NCBI GenBank assembly: GCA_011033025.1
Contig: WFMF01000227.1
Coordinates: 210,295-274,294 of the forward strand
Reading direction: 5' to 3'
Length of the DNA: 64,000 nt
Source: Beroe forskalii
Taxonomy: Eukaryota > Ctenophora > Nuda > Beroida > Beroidae
The translations under genes and the position numbers were made by a program. Below, piece by piece: positions 27,401-36,889 of the stretch (positions are counted from its first letter, which is position 1; the number at the start of each line of letters is the position of its first letter). Under the pieces are notes generated by a model. The model was not told where the DNA came from. It saw only the letters and a list, made by a program, of their open reading frames with translations, and ran no database searches.

Positions 27401-30324
27401 ATCTACTCGTGTTACTCAGGCTACCGAGTACATTACGACACCATGTTTCAGGGTTGGTCTTACTGAAGAGGTTAAATAAGATAAAGTACATTACGACACC
27501 ATGTTTCAGGGTTGGTTAAGTTACTCAGGCTACCGAGTACATTACGACACCATGTTACAGGGTTGGTCTTACTGAAGAGGAGCTAAATAAGATCTACTCG
27601 TGTTACTCAGGCTACCGAGTACATTCCGACACCATGTTACAGGGTTGGTCTTACCGAGGAGGAGTTAAATAAGATATACTCGTGTTACTCAGGCTACCGA
27701 GTACATTACGACACCCTGTTTCAGGGTTGGTCTTACTGAAGAGGAGTTAAATAAGATCTACTCGTGTTACTCAGGCTACCGAGTACATTACGACACCATG
27801 TTTCAGGGTTGGTCTTACCGAGGAGGAGTTAAATAAGATATACTCGTGTTACTCAGGCTACCGAGTACATTACGACACCATGTTACAGGGTTGGTCTTAC
27901 CGAGGAGGAGTTAAATAAGATATACTCGTGTTACTCAGGCTACCGAGTACATTACGACACCCTGTTTCAGGGTTGGTCTTACTGAAGAGGAGTTAAATAA
28001 GATCTACTCGTGTTACTCAGGCTACCGAGTACATTACGACACCATGTTTCAGGGTTGGTCTGACCGAGGAAGAGTTAAATAAGATATACTCGTGTTACTC
28101 CGGCTACCGAGTGCATTATGCCACCATGTTACAGGGTTAAATGGTCTTACCGAGGAGGACATTTAAATAAGTTGGTCTTACCGAGGAGTTAAATAAGATA
28201 TACTCGTGTTACTCAGGCTACGACACCATGTTTCAGGGTTGGTCTTACCGAGGAGGAGTTAAATAAGATATACTCGTGTTACTCAGGCTACCGAGTACAT
28301 TACGACACCATGTTACAGGGTTGGTCTTACCGAGGAGGAGTTAAATAAGATCTACTCGTGTTACTCAGGCTACCGAGTACATTGACACCATGTTACAGGG
28401 TTGGTCTTACCGAGGAGTTAAATAAGATACTCGTGTTACTCAGGCTACCGAGTACATTACGACACCATGTTTCAGGGTTGGTCTTACCGAGGAGGAGTTA
28501 AATAAGATATACTCGTGTTACTCAGGCTACCGAGTACATTACGACACCATGTTTCAGGGTTGGTCTTACTGAGAGGAGTTAAATAAGATATACTCGTGTT
28601 ACTCAGGCTACCGAGTACATTACGACACCATGTTTCAGGGTTGGTCTTACTGAAGAGGAGTTAAATAAGATATACTCGTGTTACTCAGGCTACCGAGTAC
28701 ATTACGACACCATGTTTCAGGGTTGGTCTTACCGAGGAGTTAAATAAGATATGGTCTTGTGTTACTCAGGCTACCGAGTACATTGTCCACCATGTTTCAG
28801 GGTTGAGAGTTAAATAAGATATACTCGTGTTACTCAGGCTACCGAGTACATTACGACACCATGTTACAGGGTTGGTCTTACTGAAGAGGAGTTAAATAAG
28901 ATCTACTCGTGTTACTCAGGCTACCGAGTACATTACGACACCATGTTACAGGGTTGGTCTTACCGAGGAGGAGTTAAATAAGATCTACTCGTGTTACTCA
29001 GGCTACCGAGTACATTACGACACCATGTTACAGGGTTGGTCTTACCGAGGAGGAGTTAAATAAGATATACTCGTGTTACTCAGGCTACCGAGTACATTAC
29101 GACACCATGTTTCAGGGTTGGTCTTACTGAAGAGGAGTTAAATAAGATCTACTCGTGTTACTCAGGTACGCTACCATGTTTCAGGGTTGGTCTGATAAGA
29201 TCTACTCGTGTTACTCAGGCTACCGAGTACATTACGACACCATGTTACAGGGTTGGTCTTACCGAGGAGGAGTTAAATAAGATCTACTCGTGTTACTCAG
29301 GCTACCGAGTACATTACGACACCATGTTACAGGGTTGGTCTTACTGAAGAGGAGCTAAATAAGATCTACTCGTGTTACTCAGGCTACCGAGTACATTACG
29401 ACACCATGTTACAGGGTTGGTCTTACCGAGGAGGAGTTAAATAAGATATACTCGTGTTACTCAGGCTACCGAGTACATTACGACACCATGTTTCAGGGTT
29501 GGTCTTACTGAAGAGGAGTTAAATAAGATATACTCGTGTTACTCAGGCTACCGAGTACATTACGACACCATGTTTCAGGGTTGGTCTTACTGAAGAGGAG
29601 TTAAATAAGATATACTCGTGTTACTCAGGCTACCGAGTACATTACGACACCATGTTTCAGGGTTGGTCTTACCGAGGAGTTAAATAAGATATACTCGTGT
29701 TACTCAGGCTACCGAGTACATTACGACACCATGTTTCAGGGTTGGTCTTACCGAGGAGGAGTTAAATAAGATATACTCGTGTTACTCAGGCTACCGAGTA
29801 CATTACGACACCATGTTTCAGGGTTGGTCTTACTGAAGAGGAGTTAAATAAGATCTACTCGTGTTACTCAGGCTACCGAGTACATTACGACACCATGTTT
29901 CAGGGTTGGTCTGACTGAGGAGGAGTTAAATAAGATATACTCGTGTTACTCCGGCTACCGAGTGCATTACACCTCCAAGGAAGATGAATTGGCAGATAAT
30001 TTGAGAAAGGGTGAGTGCGCTCAAGCAACAATCGTCCTCAAAGATAACGTACCCCAACCCGTATTTTTGCGTCGATCAATGAAGGAATTGATCATCAGAA
30101 ATGCGCATTTTACCGTGCGTGCAATCTATTTTTCATGGCAATTCTGTCGTTTAATGCGCATTTTTATTCATCGATTCATGTGTACACCTGTGTAACACCC
30201 CATTATTTCAGAAGGGACCCAGTCGCCCCCTATGATGAGCGTCAATACGCCTGAAGTTAAGCAGCACATGATGTACGAAGCTGAGATGAAGCACCGGAAG
30301 GAGCAACAACAGGAGAACACTTGA
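21434..30324 (+). CDS. Unrecognised 191-aa protein, five exons
   Basis: Exons 21434-21568, 22114-22196, 22688-22825, 29904-30010 and 30212-30324 have canonical sites and phases that agree, giving 576 nt (191 aa plus TGA). The protein starts MGGRSAKLQKQMFPRSR. The middle is Pro-rich (NNPPAALPEGGTPTPPG), followed by GLTEEELNKIYSCYSGYRVHY and a charged Lys/Glu/Gln-rich tail. There is no signal peptide or membrane segment, and I recognise no family. ATG is taken as the start because it follows the acceptor TTTTATAG directly. Exons 3 and 4 are each preceded by tandem copies of their own 5' ends with acceptors, and exon 1 is followed by extra donor copies. Exon 4 here is the last unit of a 4.4-kb array. 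A broken paralogue lies at 32718-35004. Confidence 0.8.
22410..22750. repeat. Tandem copies of exon-3 start with acceptor
   Basis: Four copies of (C/T)AG, GTTTAAAGAGTTCAGTATGA and a Pro-codon stretch start near 22421, 22501, 22591 and 22688. They are separated by CTCTTTCTACACCCCACTAAACTCTG-type pyrimidine tracts. Only the last continues into complete exon 3. The three upstream copies are truncated versions of the same exon edge, and one has lost its AG. The paralogous block 32906-33320 has further copies. Confidence 0.9.
23085..23400. repeat. Degenerate ACCCATGACTTTGGTA(C)GA repeats
   Basis: About 14 imperfect units of roughly 18-22 bp built on AACCCATGA and TCATGG, partly inverted. A GGATTCGAACC inside it is part of the repeat, not a tRNA T-arm. 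Confidence 0.8.
23509..23794. mobile_element. Large near-perfect palindrome (arms about 111 bp)
   Basis: The left arm 23509-23620 and right arm 23684-23794 are reverse complements with almost no mismatch, around a loop of about 60 bp. Ends read ATATTTTTCCCAAAACC and GGTTTTGGGAAAAAATAT. It contains GGTCCGCGGCGG and GAACGCGACGG blocks and no open frame. Such freshly identical arms suggest a recent foldback element or recent inverted duplication. Confidence 0.85.
24236..24266. promoter_or_regulatory. TGACGTCA pair
   Basis: GTGACGTCATTATGACGTCATC contains two overlapping-spaced perfect CRE palindromes (TGACGTCA), with a third partial GTGACGTAA following. It lies in repeat-like intron sequence, so a regulatory role is doubtful. 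Confidence 0.3.
24855..25012. repeat. GC-rich duplicated hairpin
   Basis: Two copies of CGCCGTCCAATGCTCGCCCT (24859 and 24938), each followed by strong hairpins such as GGGCCCTTCGGGCCC and CGGGCCTTCGGCCC. Very GC-rich against AT-rich surroundings. Long open frames on both strands here come from composition only. Confidence 0.8.
25305..25442. mobile_element. Hairpin element, family A
   Basis: GCGGCTTCTGTGTGTGCGGCG, ACATGTCTGTCCGCCG and CTGCAGTTCGAACTGTCACC match the family. It ends just before the 82-bp array and is present at the equivalent place in the second copy (34450-34560). Confidence 0.7.
25443..29903. repeat. 82-bp array of exon 4 starts, each with its own splice acceptor
   Basis: About 54 head-to-tail units, some truncated. 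Each has an acceptor (GTTTCAG or GTTACAG), then GGTTGGTCTTACCGAGGAG, codons for ELNKIYSCYSGYRVHY, then GACACCAT back to the next acceptor. The period of 82 is not a multiple of 3, and many units carry TGA after GGTCTTAC. Reading through is therefore closed; no unit but the last has a donor. In the second copy of the locus (34577-34702) there is a single unit. There, TTACGCCACCA just before the acceptor and TTATGCCACCA inside the exon are exactly 82 bp apart, which defines the array unit and its junction. Confidence 0.95.
30076..30195. repeat. Family B repeat (GATCGAT ends, TGCGCGCAAT core)
   Basis: CGTCGATCAATGAAGGAATTGATC, GTGCGTGCAATCTA, CATGGCAATTCTGTCG and ATCGATTCATGTGTACAC, repeated in the same order at 34756, 39712, 52013 and 58607, with palindromic variants at 10790, 17800 and 50992. 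It fills the last intron of the 191-aa gene. Confidence 0.6.
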
Positions 30325-31433
30325 GGTTGTTTTCCGTATATTAGCTTACTCGAAATCGTCATGAACTCGTTACATCAGTATCCATCGATCGATTGAACTG
30401 ATAGGTTAAAAACGCGCTCAAGTGCTCGTGCACGCGTGGCTTTGCGCGAACGTCATTGGAATTCATCTCGTAATTCATCGAATCAAAAGGCAAACCGTGC
30501 TGGTCTGCTGAAGTTTAGGCAGGTTTGGTTTAGATCTTCGAGTTAACTCTTTGACCCCCCTGTTAATTTATTTACCCGTCCCTCATTGATGTAATTTATT
30601 TTTCTAAAACTCGTTTTATAAAAAACTGAGTTTCATCATTTCTTTTTGGTATCAGTAAAAAGGTGAAGGGGACCAGGGGTTAGATATTTGAGAGGGCAAA
30701 ATTTTAGACGGTCAAACATGAGGGATGAATTTTTTTAACCCCATAAATCACCTTTTTGGCCCCAGAGGCTGCAACAATTTTTCTAACCCCATGAATTAAT
30801 TTTCGGATTTAATTCAAATCATGATTTTTTTTGAACAATTGAAACAACATTTAAAACAAACATAATCAAATCCGGAACCATTTTTATTATTTCATAATCG
30901 AATGTCAATAATATATCAAATATATAAGAATAAATAATAACCCCGGTCAAACAAACAATAAATAAAATGTTTCAAGTTATATCATACCTTCTAAATAATA
31001 AAAGCTTGAACTCTCTGTCAAATACTAGCAAGATATATAATTTATTAAATTTAATTGTAATATTTTATTAAATTTAAATAATCTCGCTACATGCAAATTC
31101 AACTGCTCCTGCGATTGAAAAGTTCATAAAATTCAAATAAACCCCTTATCAAATAACTATCAAATAAAAGATGTTCATTGTTAATTTCGTTAAATAAACA
31201 TGTTTTTCTATTGATAAGAATACCTTAAAAGTCTCTTCGTTGATTTTATCATGTAACATTTCATGATAACAACCATGAACTGTCATTTTCTTCCACCTTG
31301 ACAATGACACCTTTTTCCTTCCATCTTGACTCTTTTTTCCCTCCATTGTGACACCAGCAGAACCTTGACACCAGCAGCATCTTGACACCAGCTCTATATT
31401 TTAACACCTAATCCTAGAGTTACTAAAGGATCG
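30325..31433. other. Inter-gene AT-rich sequence and 3' UTRs of converging genes
   Basis: No supported exon. It holds the 3' end of the 191-aa gene (plus) and the 3' UTR of the precursor gene (minus, several AATAAA on that strand, e.g. near 31063-31068). Nearly the same sequence recurs at 35005-35998. Confidence 0.6.
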
Positions 31434-32051
31434 TCAGCTCCTCGTCTCACACACCCCCTCCTCCACTAACCTCCTCCACTCCGTCCTATCGTGTACCCGT
31501 ACTCTCACACAACATACCCGCCGCTCGGTGGGCGATGAGAGTGTCCCGCAGGACACTGCCCTTCTTCTGTGGGTCTTTTCCGAGGGAGCTGTCTTTTCCT
31601 CATCTGTTGTCACTTTTGTTGTCACTTGTGTTGTCAGTGTCGTTGCAACATCAGGATTCGCAACTTTCCCTCTTTTCTCCACCCCCACTGCTCTTCTCTT
31701 GAATAAAATCCCTGAAGTTGTCGTGGGTGGAGCCCAGAACACTCCCCTCTCCATCATTCCTGCAGGCTGTTCAACCCTGGAAGAGGATGATCTCCGGCTC
31801 CTTTTAACCGCAAAAAGCAGTCCTTTATTGTCATTTTCCTTCTCCTCTGGCGGGTCTGGAGCGTAGAAAAACCCGTACTGTAACCGGGTTGGATGTACGG
31901 AGCCTTTCCGATGGTGTCTGGTCCGATGATGGCTGATCTGGTGGTGTCTGGTTGGTTGGGATCCAGAGTGGATGCTGGCTGTTTCTATGACAACTGTCAC
32001 CATGGCGACCAACGACAAAACGAAGAAAACTGTTGATCTGCTGAGACTCAT
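31434..32051 (-). CDS. Prohormone/neuropeptide-like secreted precursor, copy 1
   Basis: Single-exon gene; 205 aa from MSLSRSTVFF (ATG at 32051-32049), the first true ATG after the TATA box. It begins with a hydrophobic signal peptide (VFFVLSLVAMVTVVI), then a His-rich stretch. Dibasic and multibasic sites follow (VKRSRR, FKRR, THRRR, ERR). Between them are two related segments: GFFYAP ending GLLFAVKR, and GVFWAP ending GILFKRR. The tail has four cysteines (SCG, CC, GVC). Repeated peptide motifs ending at basic sites are what proprotein convertase substrates look like. No Gly precedes the cleavage sites in an amidation position, and I recognise no named family. An alternative is a processed antimicrobial-type peptide. 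A paralogue with the same architecture is at 35999-36601. Confidence 0.75.
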   Translation of the reverse strand: MSLSRSTVFFVLSLVAMVTVVIETASIHSGSQPTRHHQISHHRTRHHRKGSVHPTRLQYGFFYAPDPPEEKENDNKGLLFAVKRSRRSSSSRVEQPAGMMERGVFWAPPTTTSGILFKRRAVGVEKRGKVANPDVATTLTTQVTTKVTTDEEKTAPSEKTHRRRAVSCGTLSSPTERRVCCVRVRVHDRTEWRRLVEEGVCETRS

Positions 32052-32216
32052 TATATCTGGTTGAAAAGTGTCGAAATATAACAAAGTGTGTGTTGTCGAG
32101 GCAAAGTGTCGAGATTTATAAACGGGTTGGGGAAATATTTATCTGACTTAACAATTGTCGAGATAAGAATGTGAATAAAAGCGTTGGATATAATGCGAGT
32201 TGTGAGCGGGTGATGT

Positions 32217-32225
32217 GTTTTATAT
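32217..32225 (-). promoter_or_regulatory. TATA box of precursor gene copy 1
   Basis: TATATAAAA on the minus strand, about 165 nt before the ATG. It is kept at the equivalent place in copy 2. Confidence 0.6.
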
Positions 32226-32324
32226 AAATTCTAACGCGAGGAGCTCACGCACTGTAGATGACATCATACGACACACAGTATCACAAATATTAACCTTCCA
32301 GCGCGTGATGTTATAGGGGTGCAG

Positions 32325-32332
32325 TGACGTCA
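32325..32332 (-). promoter_or_regulatory. Perfect CRE (TGACGTCA) upstream of precursor gene copy 1
   Basis: A palindromic cAMP-response element about 100 bp upstream of the TATA box. Such sites are common in peptide-hormone promoters. It is identical in copy 2. Confidence 0.5.
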
Positions 32333-32717
32333 TTATCATAGCTTAGAATGGAGCGGTAATGAGATCACCCCTATATTTACGTAATATAGCCGAATGTTCT
32401 GTAGTATTACTTCGTTGTATATGGTAAGACCTGCTCAGATAAGCAGTCCAACTTTCTCCTTCATTCCTTCATTCTATTAAATTCTAAATTGTCTGGGGCC
32501 TGATTATCTTATCATTGAATTCAAAAGCACACCCCTAGCTGAAGGGTTCAATGAATCTATGATGTAATGGACTGCATTTTCGAGTCTCAACTCTGAATTT
32601 ATTTTTACCGACTTGAAATTTAGAAATTAAAGAATAATTTAAATTCCAAGCCGTACCAAGAACGAAAAGCACGCTCTTTCCACATATATTATGACGGAAT
32701 GGTTTTTCCAATAATAG

Positions 32718-35004
32718 GTTGATCCCGACGGAACGCCCCAATATTCGAATCTGCTGAAAAACGTGGCGGGAAATATTCAGAGTACTCAAGATAATTTAAG
32801 GTAGATGAGATTTATCGATTACTTAAATATCTGATAAATTGGCGTCTGGCGAAGTATTCCATGTTATTTATGTATTGTGTAACGACCATATTTTCAAGCT
32901 AATCAGGTTGAAAGAGTTCTGTATGAACACCCTCCCCCCCCCCCTGCGGCTATACCAGACCAGGGGTGCACCCCCATTTTCTACACTAAACTCTGCAGGT
33001 TTAAGGAGTTCAGTATGAACAACCCCCCTGCTGCCCTACCAGAGGGTGGCACCCCCCCCCCCCTCTTTCTACACCCCACTAAACTCAGCAGGTTTAAAGA
33101 GTTCAGTAAGAACAAACCCCCATTCCTTCACCCCACTAAATTCTGTAGGTTTAAGGAGTTCAGTATGAACAACCCCCCTGCCGCCCTACCAGAGGGCGGT
33201 ACCCCCACACCCTTCCCTCTTTAAACACCCCACTAAATTCTACAGGTTTAAGGAGTTCAGTATGAACAAACCCCCATTTCTACACCCCACTAAACTGTGC
33301 AGGTTTAAAGAGTTCAAAAAGAAACCCCCCCGGGGTTGGTTCAGGGGTTAAAACCCCCACACCCTTTTTCACATTCCCATAAAATCTTTCAGGTTTGGGT
33401 TTTTAGTATGAACAAACCCCCGCGCCATACCCAGAGGTCACCCCCCTTTCCCCCCTTAAATTCCCGGGTTTAAAAAGTTCGAGGGGAAAAACCCCCCCTG
33501 CAACCCGGGACCCCCCACCCTCTTTTTTTCACACCCTACTTTATTCTGAGGTTTAGAGGGTTTAGTAAGAAAAACCCCCCCCCCCAAAGGGGGACCCCAC
33601 CCCAGGGGTTCCTGGATGGGGGATGCGACAAAATATTCTCCCCTTAGAAAGGGGGCCCCTGATCCACACAAAGGTACCGGCCCCCCCGAAAAAAATGTGA
33701 AAAAATGAATATTTAAATGTATTAAAGTTTAAAAGTTTCTGCCAAAAAAATAGGGATTTTCAATTTTTAAAAAAAAGAATCTTTTTAGCATTCAGGGCCC
33801 TTGGGGCGTTAAAATGTTCAATTTAGATTTTTTATTTTTTTGGGGGATCCTGCCGCCGGGAAATTTTCAAGGAAAATTGGACTGTTTGTCCCATGACCTT
33901 TTCTAGACGACTGTTTAAAACCCCGTGGTGAAAACAAACCCTGACTTTTATACGAAATCCAAAAGGAAAATTTGGGCATGGGTTCCACAAATCATCCCTT
34001 AGAAAACCCCGACTTTGGTTGGTCCCTTACCCAGTCCTAGTTTAATTCCCTGATCGGGAAAAGAACCTAGTTTATTAAAATAATCCAAATTTATTAAAAA
34101 ATTTTTAAGAAACTCATTTTTTCCACTTTTTAATCAGTACAAATTTGCGGATTTTAATAGTTCTAAGAAAGTTTAATTAGTATATACGGGGGAAAATTGT
34201 CAGTCATTTGGTTTTTGTTTTTTGGGTTCCCGAAAATTTAAAATTGGGTGTCTCTTAGATATTTATTATTTGGGGGCAAATGAGCATTTTTATAAGTCAT
34301 TATCATAAATATCACTTAAGTTGTTTCTGATGACTTAGTGTGGCAATTAACGATGTCATCTTGATTTAACTTTCACTTTCCACTTCCATGTTTAACATTT
34401 TGGAGACAATCTCAGCCAAAAAAATAATAAAAATCTCTCAAAACAGGAGCATTACGAACAGCAGTTTATGCGGCTTCTGTGTGCGCGGCGTAAAATCATA
34501 TGAATAACATGTCTGTACGCCGTGTAACTTAAGCCGCGCTTACACAAGACAGTGCCCTGCGGGGACCAATTCACCCTTACGCCACCATTTTACAGGGTTG
34601 GTCTGACCGAGGAAGAGTTAAATAAGATATACTCGTGTTACTCCGGCTACCGAGTGCATTATGCCACCAAGGAAGATGAGTTGGCGGACAATTTGAGAAA
34701 GGGTGAGTGCGCTCAAGCAACAATCGTCTTACTTACCCCGACTGATATTTTTGCTTAGCGTCGAACGATGAAGGGATTGATCGATAGAGAAGCGCATTTT
34801 ACAGTGCGCGCAATCTACTTTTCATAGCAATTCTGTCGCATTTTTATCTATAGATTCATTTACACACCTGTGTAACACACCATAATTTCAGAAGGGACGC
34901 AGTCGCCCCCTATGATGAGTGTCAACACGCCTGAAGTTAAGCAGCACATGATGTACGAAGCTGAGATGAAGCATAGGAAGGAACAACAACAGGAGAACAC
35001 TTGA
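32718..35004 (+). pseudogene. Broken paralogue of the 191-aa gene
   Basis: Exon 2 (32718-32800), exon 4 (34596-34702) and exon 5 (34892-35004, TGA) are intact with splice sites and few changes. Exon 1 is absent because the duplication began in intron 1. Exon 3 is preceded by several truncated copies (32906-33320), and its body at about 33390-33680 is ruined by base changes and indels. Exon 4 exists as a single unit. Probably not translated as in copy 1, though exons 4-5 could serve as alternative 3' exons. Confidence 0.8.
33290..34300. other. Degraded duplicate resembling low-quality base calls
   Basis: This aligns to about 22650-23500 and 25020-25150 but with lengthened C, G, A and T runs, dropped bases and many substitutions. 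The flanking duplicated segments are about 95% identical. For example, GGATTCCTGGATAAGG becomes GGTTCCTGGATGGGG. Abrupt loss of quality inside an otherwise good duplicate suggests sequencing error more than neutral decay. Confidence 0.55.
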
Positions 35005-35998
35005 GTGCAAATGAGAGGTTGACAGGTTTTTATCCTCGGCGTAACAGTTTAATCTCGGAATTCAAAAGGCAAACAGTGTTGATCTGCTGAACTTTAGGCA
35101 GGTTCAGTTTGGACATACTCCGAATCAACTCTTTGATTCCCATCCCATGAATGTTAATTTATTTACCCGTCCCTCATTGATGTAATTTATTTTCCTTAAA
35201 CTCGTTTTATAAAAACCGAGTTTCATCATTTCTTTTTGATATCAGTAAAAAGGTGAAGGGGACAAGGGGTTAGATATTTGAGAGGGCAAAATTTTAGACG
35301 GTCAAACATGAGGGATGAATTTTTAACCCCATAAATTAACTTTTTTGGCCCCTGAGGCTACAACAATTTTCTAACCCCATAAATTAATCTTCGGATAATC
35401 CAAATCATGATTTTTTGAACAATTGAAACAGCATTTAAAACAAACATAATCAAATCCGGAACCATTTTTATAATTTCATAATCGAATGTCAATAGTATAT
35501 CAAATATATAAGAATAAATAATAACCCCGGTCAAACAAACAATAAATAAAATGTTTCAAGTTATATTATACCTTCTAAATAATAAAAGCTTGAACTCTCT
35601 GTCAAATACTCAAGATATATAATTTATTAAATTTAATTGTAATTTTATTAAATTTAAATCAATAATCTCGCTACATGCAAATTCAACTGCTCCTGCAATT
35701 GGAAAGTTCATAAAATTCAAATAAACCCCTTATCAAATAACTATCAAATAAAAGATGTTCATTGTTAATTTCGTTAAATAAACATGTTTTTCTATTGATA
35801 AGAATACCTTAAAAGTCTCTTCGTTGATTTTATCATGTAACATTTCATGATAACAACCATGAACTGTCATTTTCTTCCACCTTGACAATGACACCTTTTT
35901 CCTTCCATCTTGACTCTTTTTTCCCTCCATTGTGACACCAGCAGCACCTTGACACCAGCTTTCCCTTGACACCTAATCCTAGAGATACTAAAGGATCG

Positions 35999-36601
35999 TC
36001 AGCTCCTCGTTTCACAGACCCCCTCCTCCACTAACCTCCTCCACTCCGTCCTGTCGTGTACCCGTACTCTCACACAACACACCCGCCGCTCGGTGGACGA
36101 TGGGAGTGTCCCGCAGGACACTGCCCTTCTTTTGTGGGTCTTTTCCGAGGGAGCTGTCTTTTCCTCATCTGTTGTCACTTTTGTTGTCAGTCTCGTCGCA
36201 TCATCAGAATTCGCAACTTTCCCATTTTTCTCCTCCCCCACTGCTCTTCTCTTGAATAAAATCCCTGAAGTTGTCGTGGGTGGAGCCCAAAACACTCCCC
36301 TTTCCATTCCGGCAGGCTGTTCAACCCTGGAAGATGATGATCTCCGGCTCCTTTTAACCGCAAAAAGCAGTCCTTTATTGTCATTTTCCTTCTCCTCTGG
36401 CGGGTCTGGAGCGTAGAAAAACCCGTACTGTAACCGGGTTGGGTGTACGGAACCCCTCCGGTGGTGTCTGATCCGATGATGGCTGATCTGGTGGTGTTTG
36501 GTTGGGTGGGATCCAGAGTGGATGCTGGCTGTTTCTATGACAACTGTCGCCATGGCGACCAACGACAAAACGAAGAAAACTGTTGATCTGCTGAGACTCA
36601 T
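35999..36601 (-). CDS. Prohormone/neuropeptide-like secreted precursor, copy 2
   Basis: Paralogue of the gene at 31434-32051; 200 aa from the equivalent MSLSRSTVFF (ATG 36601-36599). The signal peptide, GFFYAP..GLLFAVKR and GVFWAP..GILFKRR segments, multibasic sites and four C-terminal cysteines are all kept. Indels remove whole codons only: one Met after PAG and a four-residue TTQV-type block in the Thr-rich spacer. Substitutions concentrate in the spacers (e.g. EKRGK to EKNGK), while the repeated motifs are unchanged. The frame is intact. Neighbouring sequence is duplicated with it. Confidence 0.75.
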   Translation of the reverse strand: MSLSRSTVFFVLSLVAMATVVIETASIHSGSHPTKHHQISHHRIRHHRRGSVHPTRLQYGFFYAPDPPEEKENDNKGLLFAVKRSRRSSSSRVEQPAGMERGVFWAPPTTTSGILFKRRAVGEEKNGKVANSDDATRLTTKVTTDEEKTAPSEKTHKRRAVSCGTLPSSTERRVCCVRVRVHDRTEWRRLVEEGVCETRS

Positions 36602-36774
36602 TATATCTGTTTGAAAAAGCTTAGTGTCGAAATAAAACAAGATGTGTGTTGTCGGGACAAAGTGTCGAGATTTATAAACGATCAGAGGGAAATATTTATC
36701 TGACTTAACAGTTGTCGAGATAAGAATGTGAATAAAAGCGTTGGATATAATGCGAGTAGTGAGCGGGTGATGTG

Positions 36775-36783
36775 TTTTATATA
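36775..36783 (-). promoter_or_regulatory. TATA box of precursor gene copy 2
   Basis: TATATAAAA on the minus strand, at the same position relative to the ATG as in copy 1. Confidence 0.6.
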
Positions 36784-36881
36784 AATTCTAACGCGAGGAG
36801 CTCACGCACTGTAGGTGACATCATACGAGACACAGTATCACAAATATTAACCTTCCAGCGCGTGATGTTGTAGGGGTGCAG

Positions 36882-36889
36882 TGACGTCA
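36882..36889 (-). promoter_or_regulatory. CRE (TGACGTCA) upstream of precursor gene copy 2
   Basis: A perfect palindromic CRE at the same spacing from the TATA box as in copy 1. Confidence 0.5.

Noticed and set aside
25443-29903. A long repeat protein or CRISPR-like array
   Set aside because: 82-bp units lack spacers, shift frame each unit and contain stops; they are copies of one eukaryotic exon edge.
31528-31866. Plus-strand 112-codon frame (and its copy at 36093)
   Set aside because: Antisense to the precursor genes, whose signal peptide, basic sites and promoter fix the minus strand.
32052-32084. Extended N-terminus of precursor copy 1
   Set aside because: The upstream start would be TTG; the first ATG gives a normal signal peptide.
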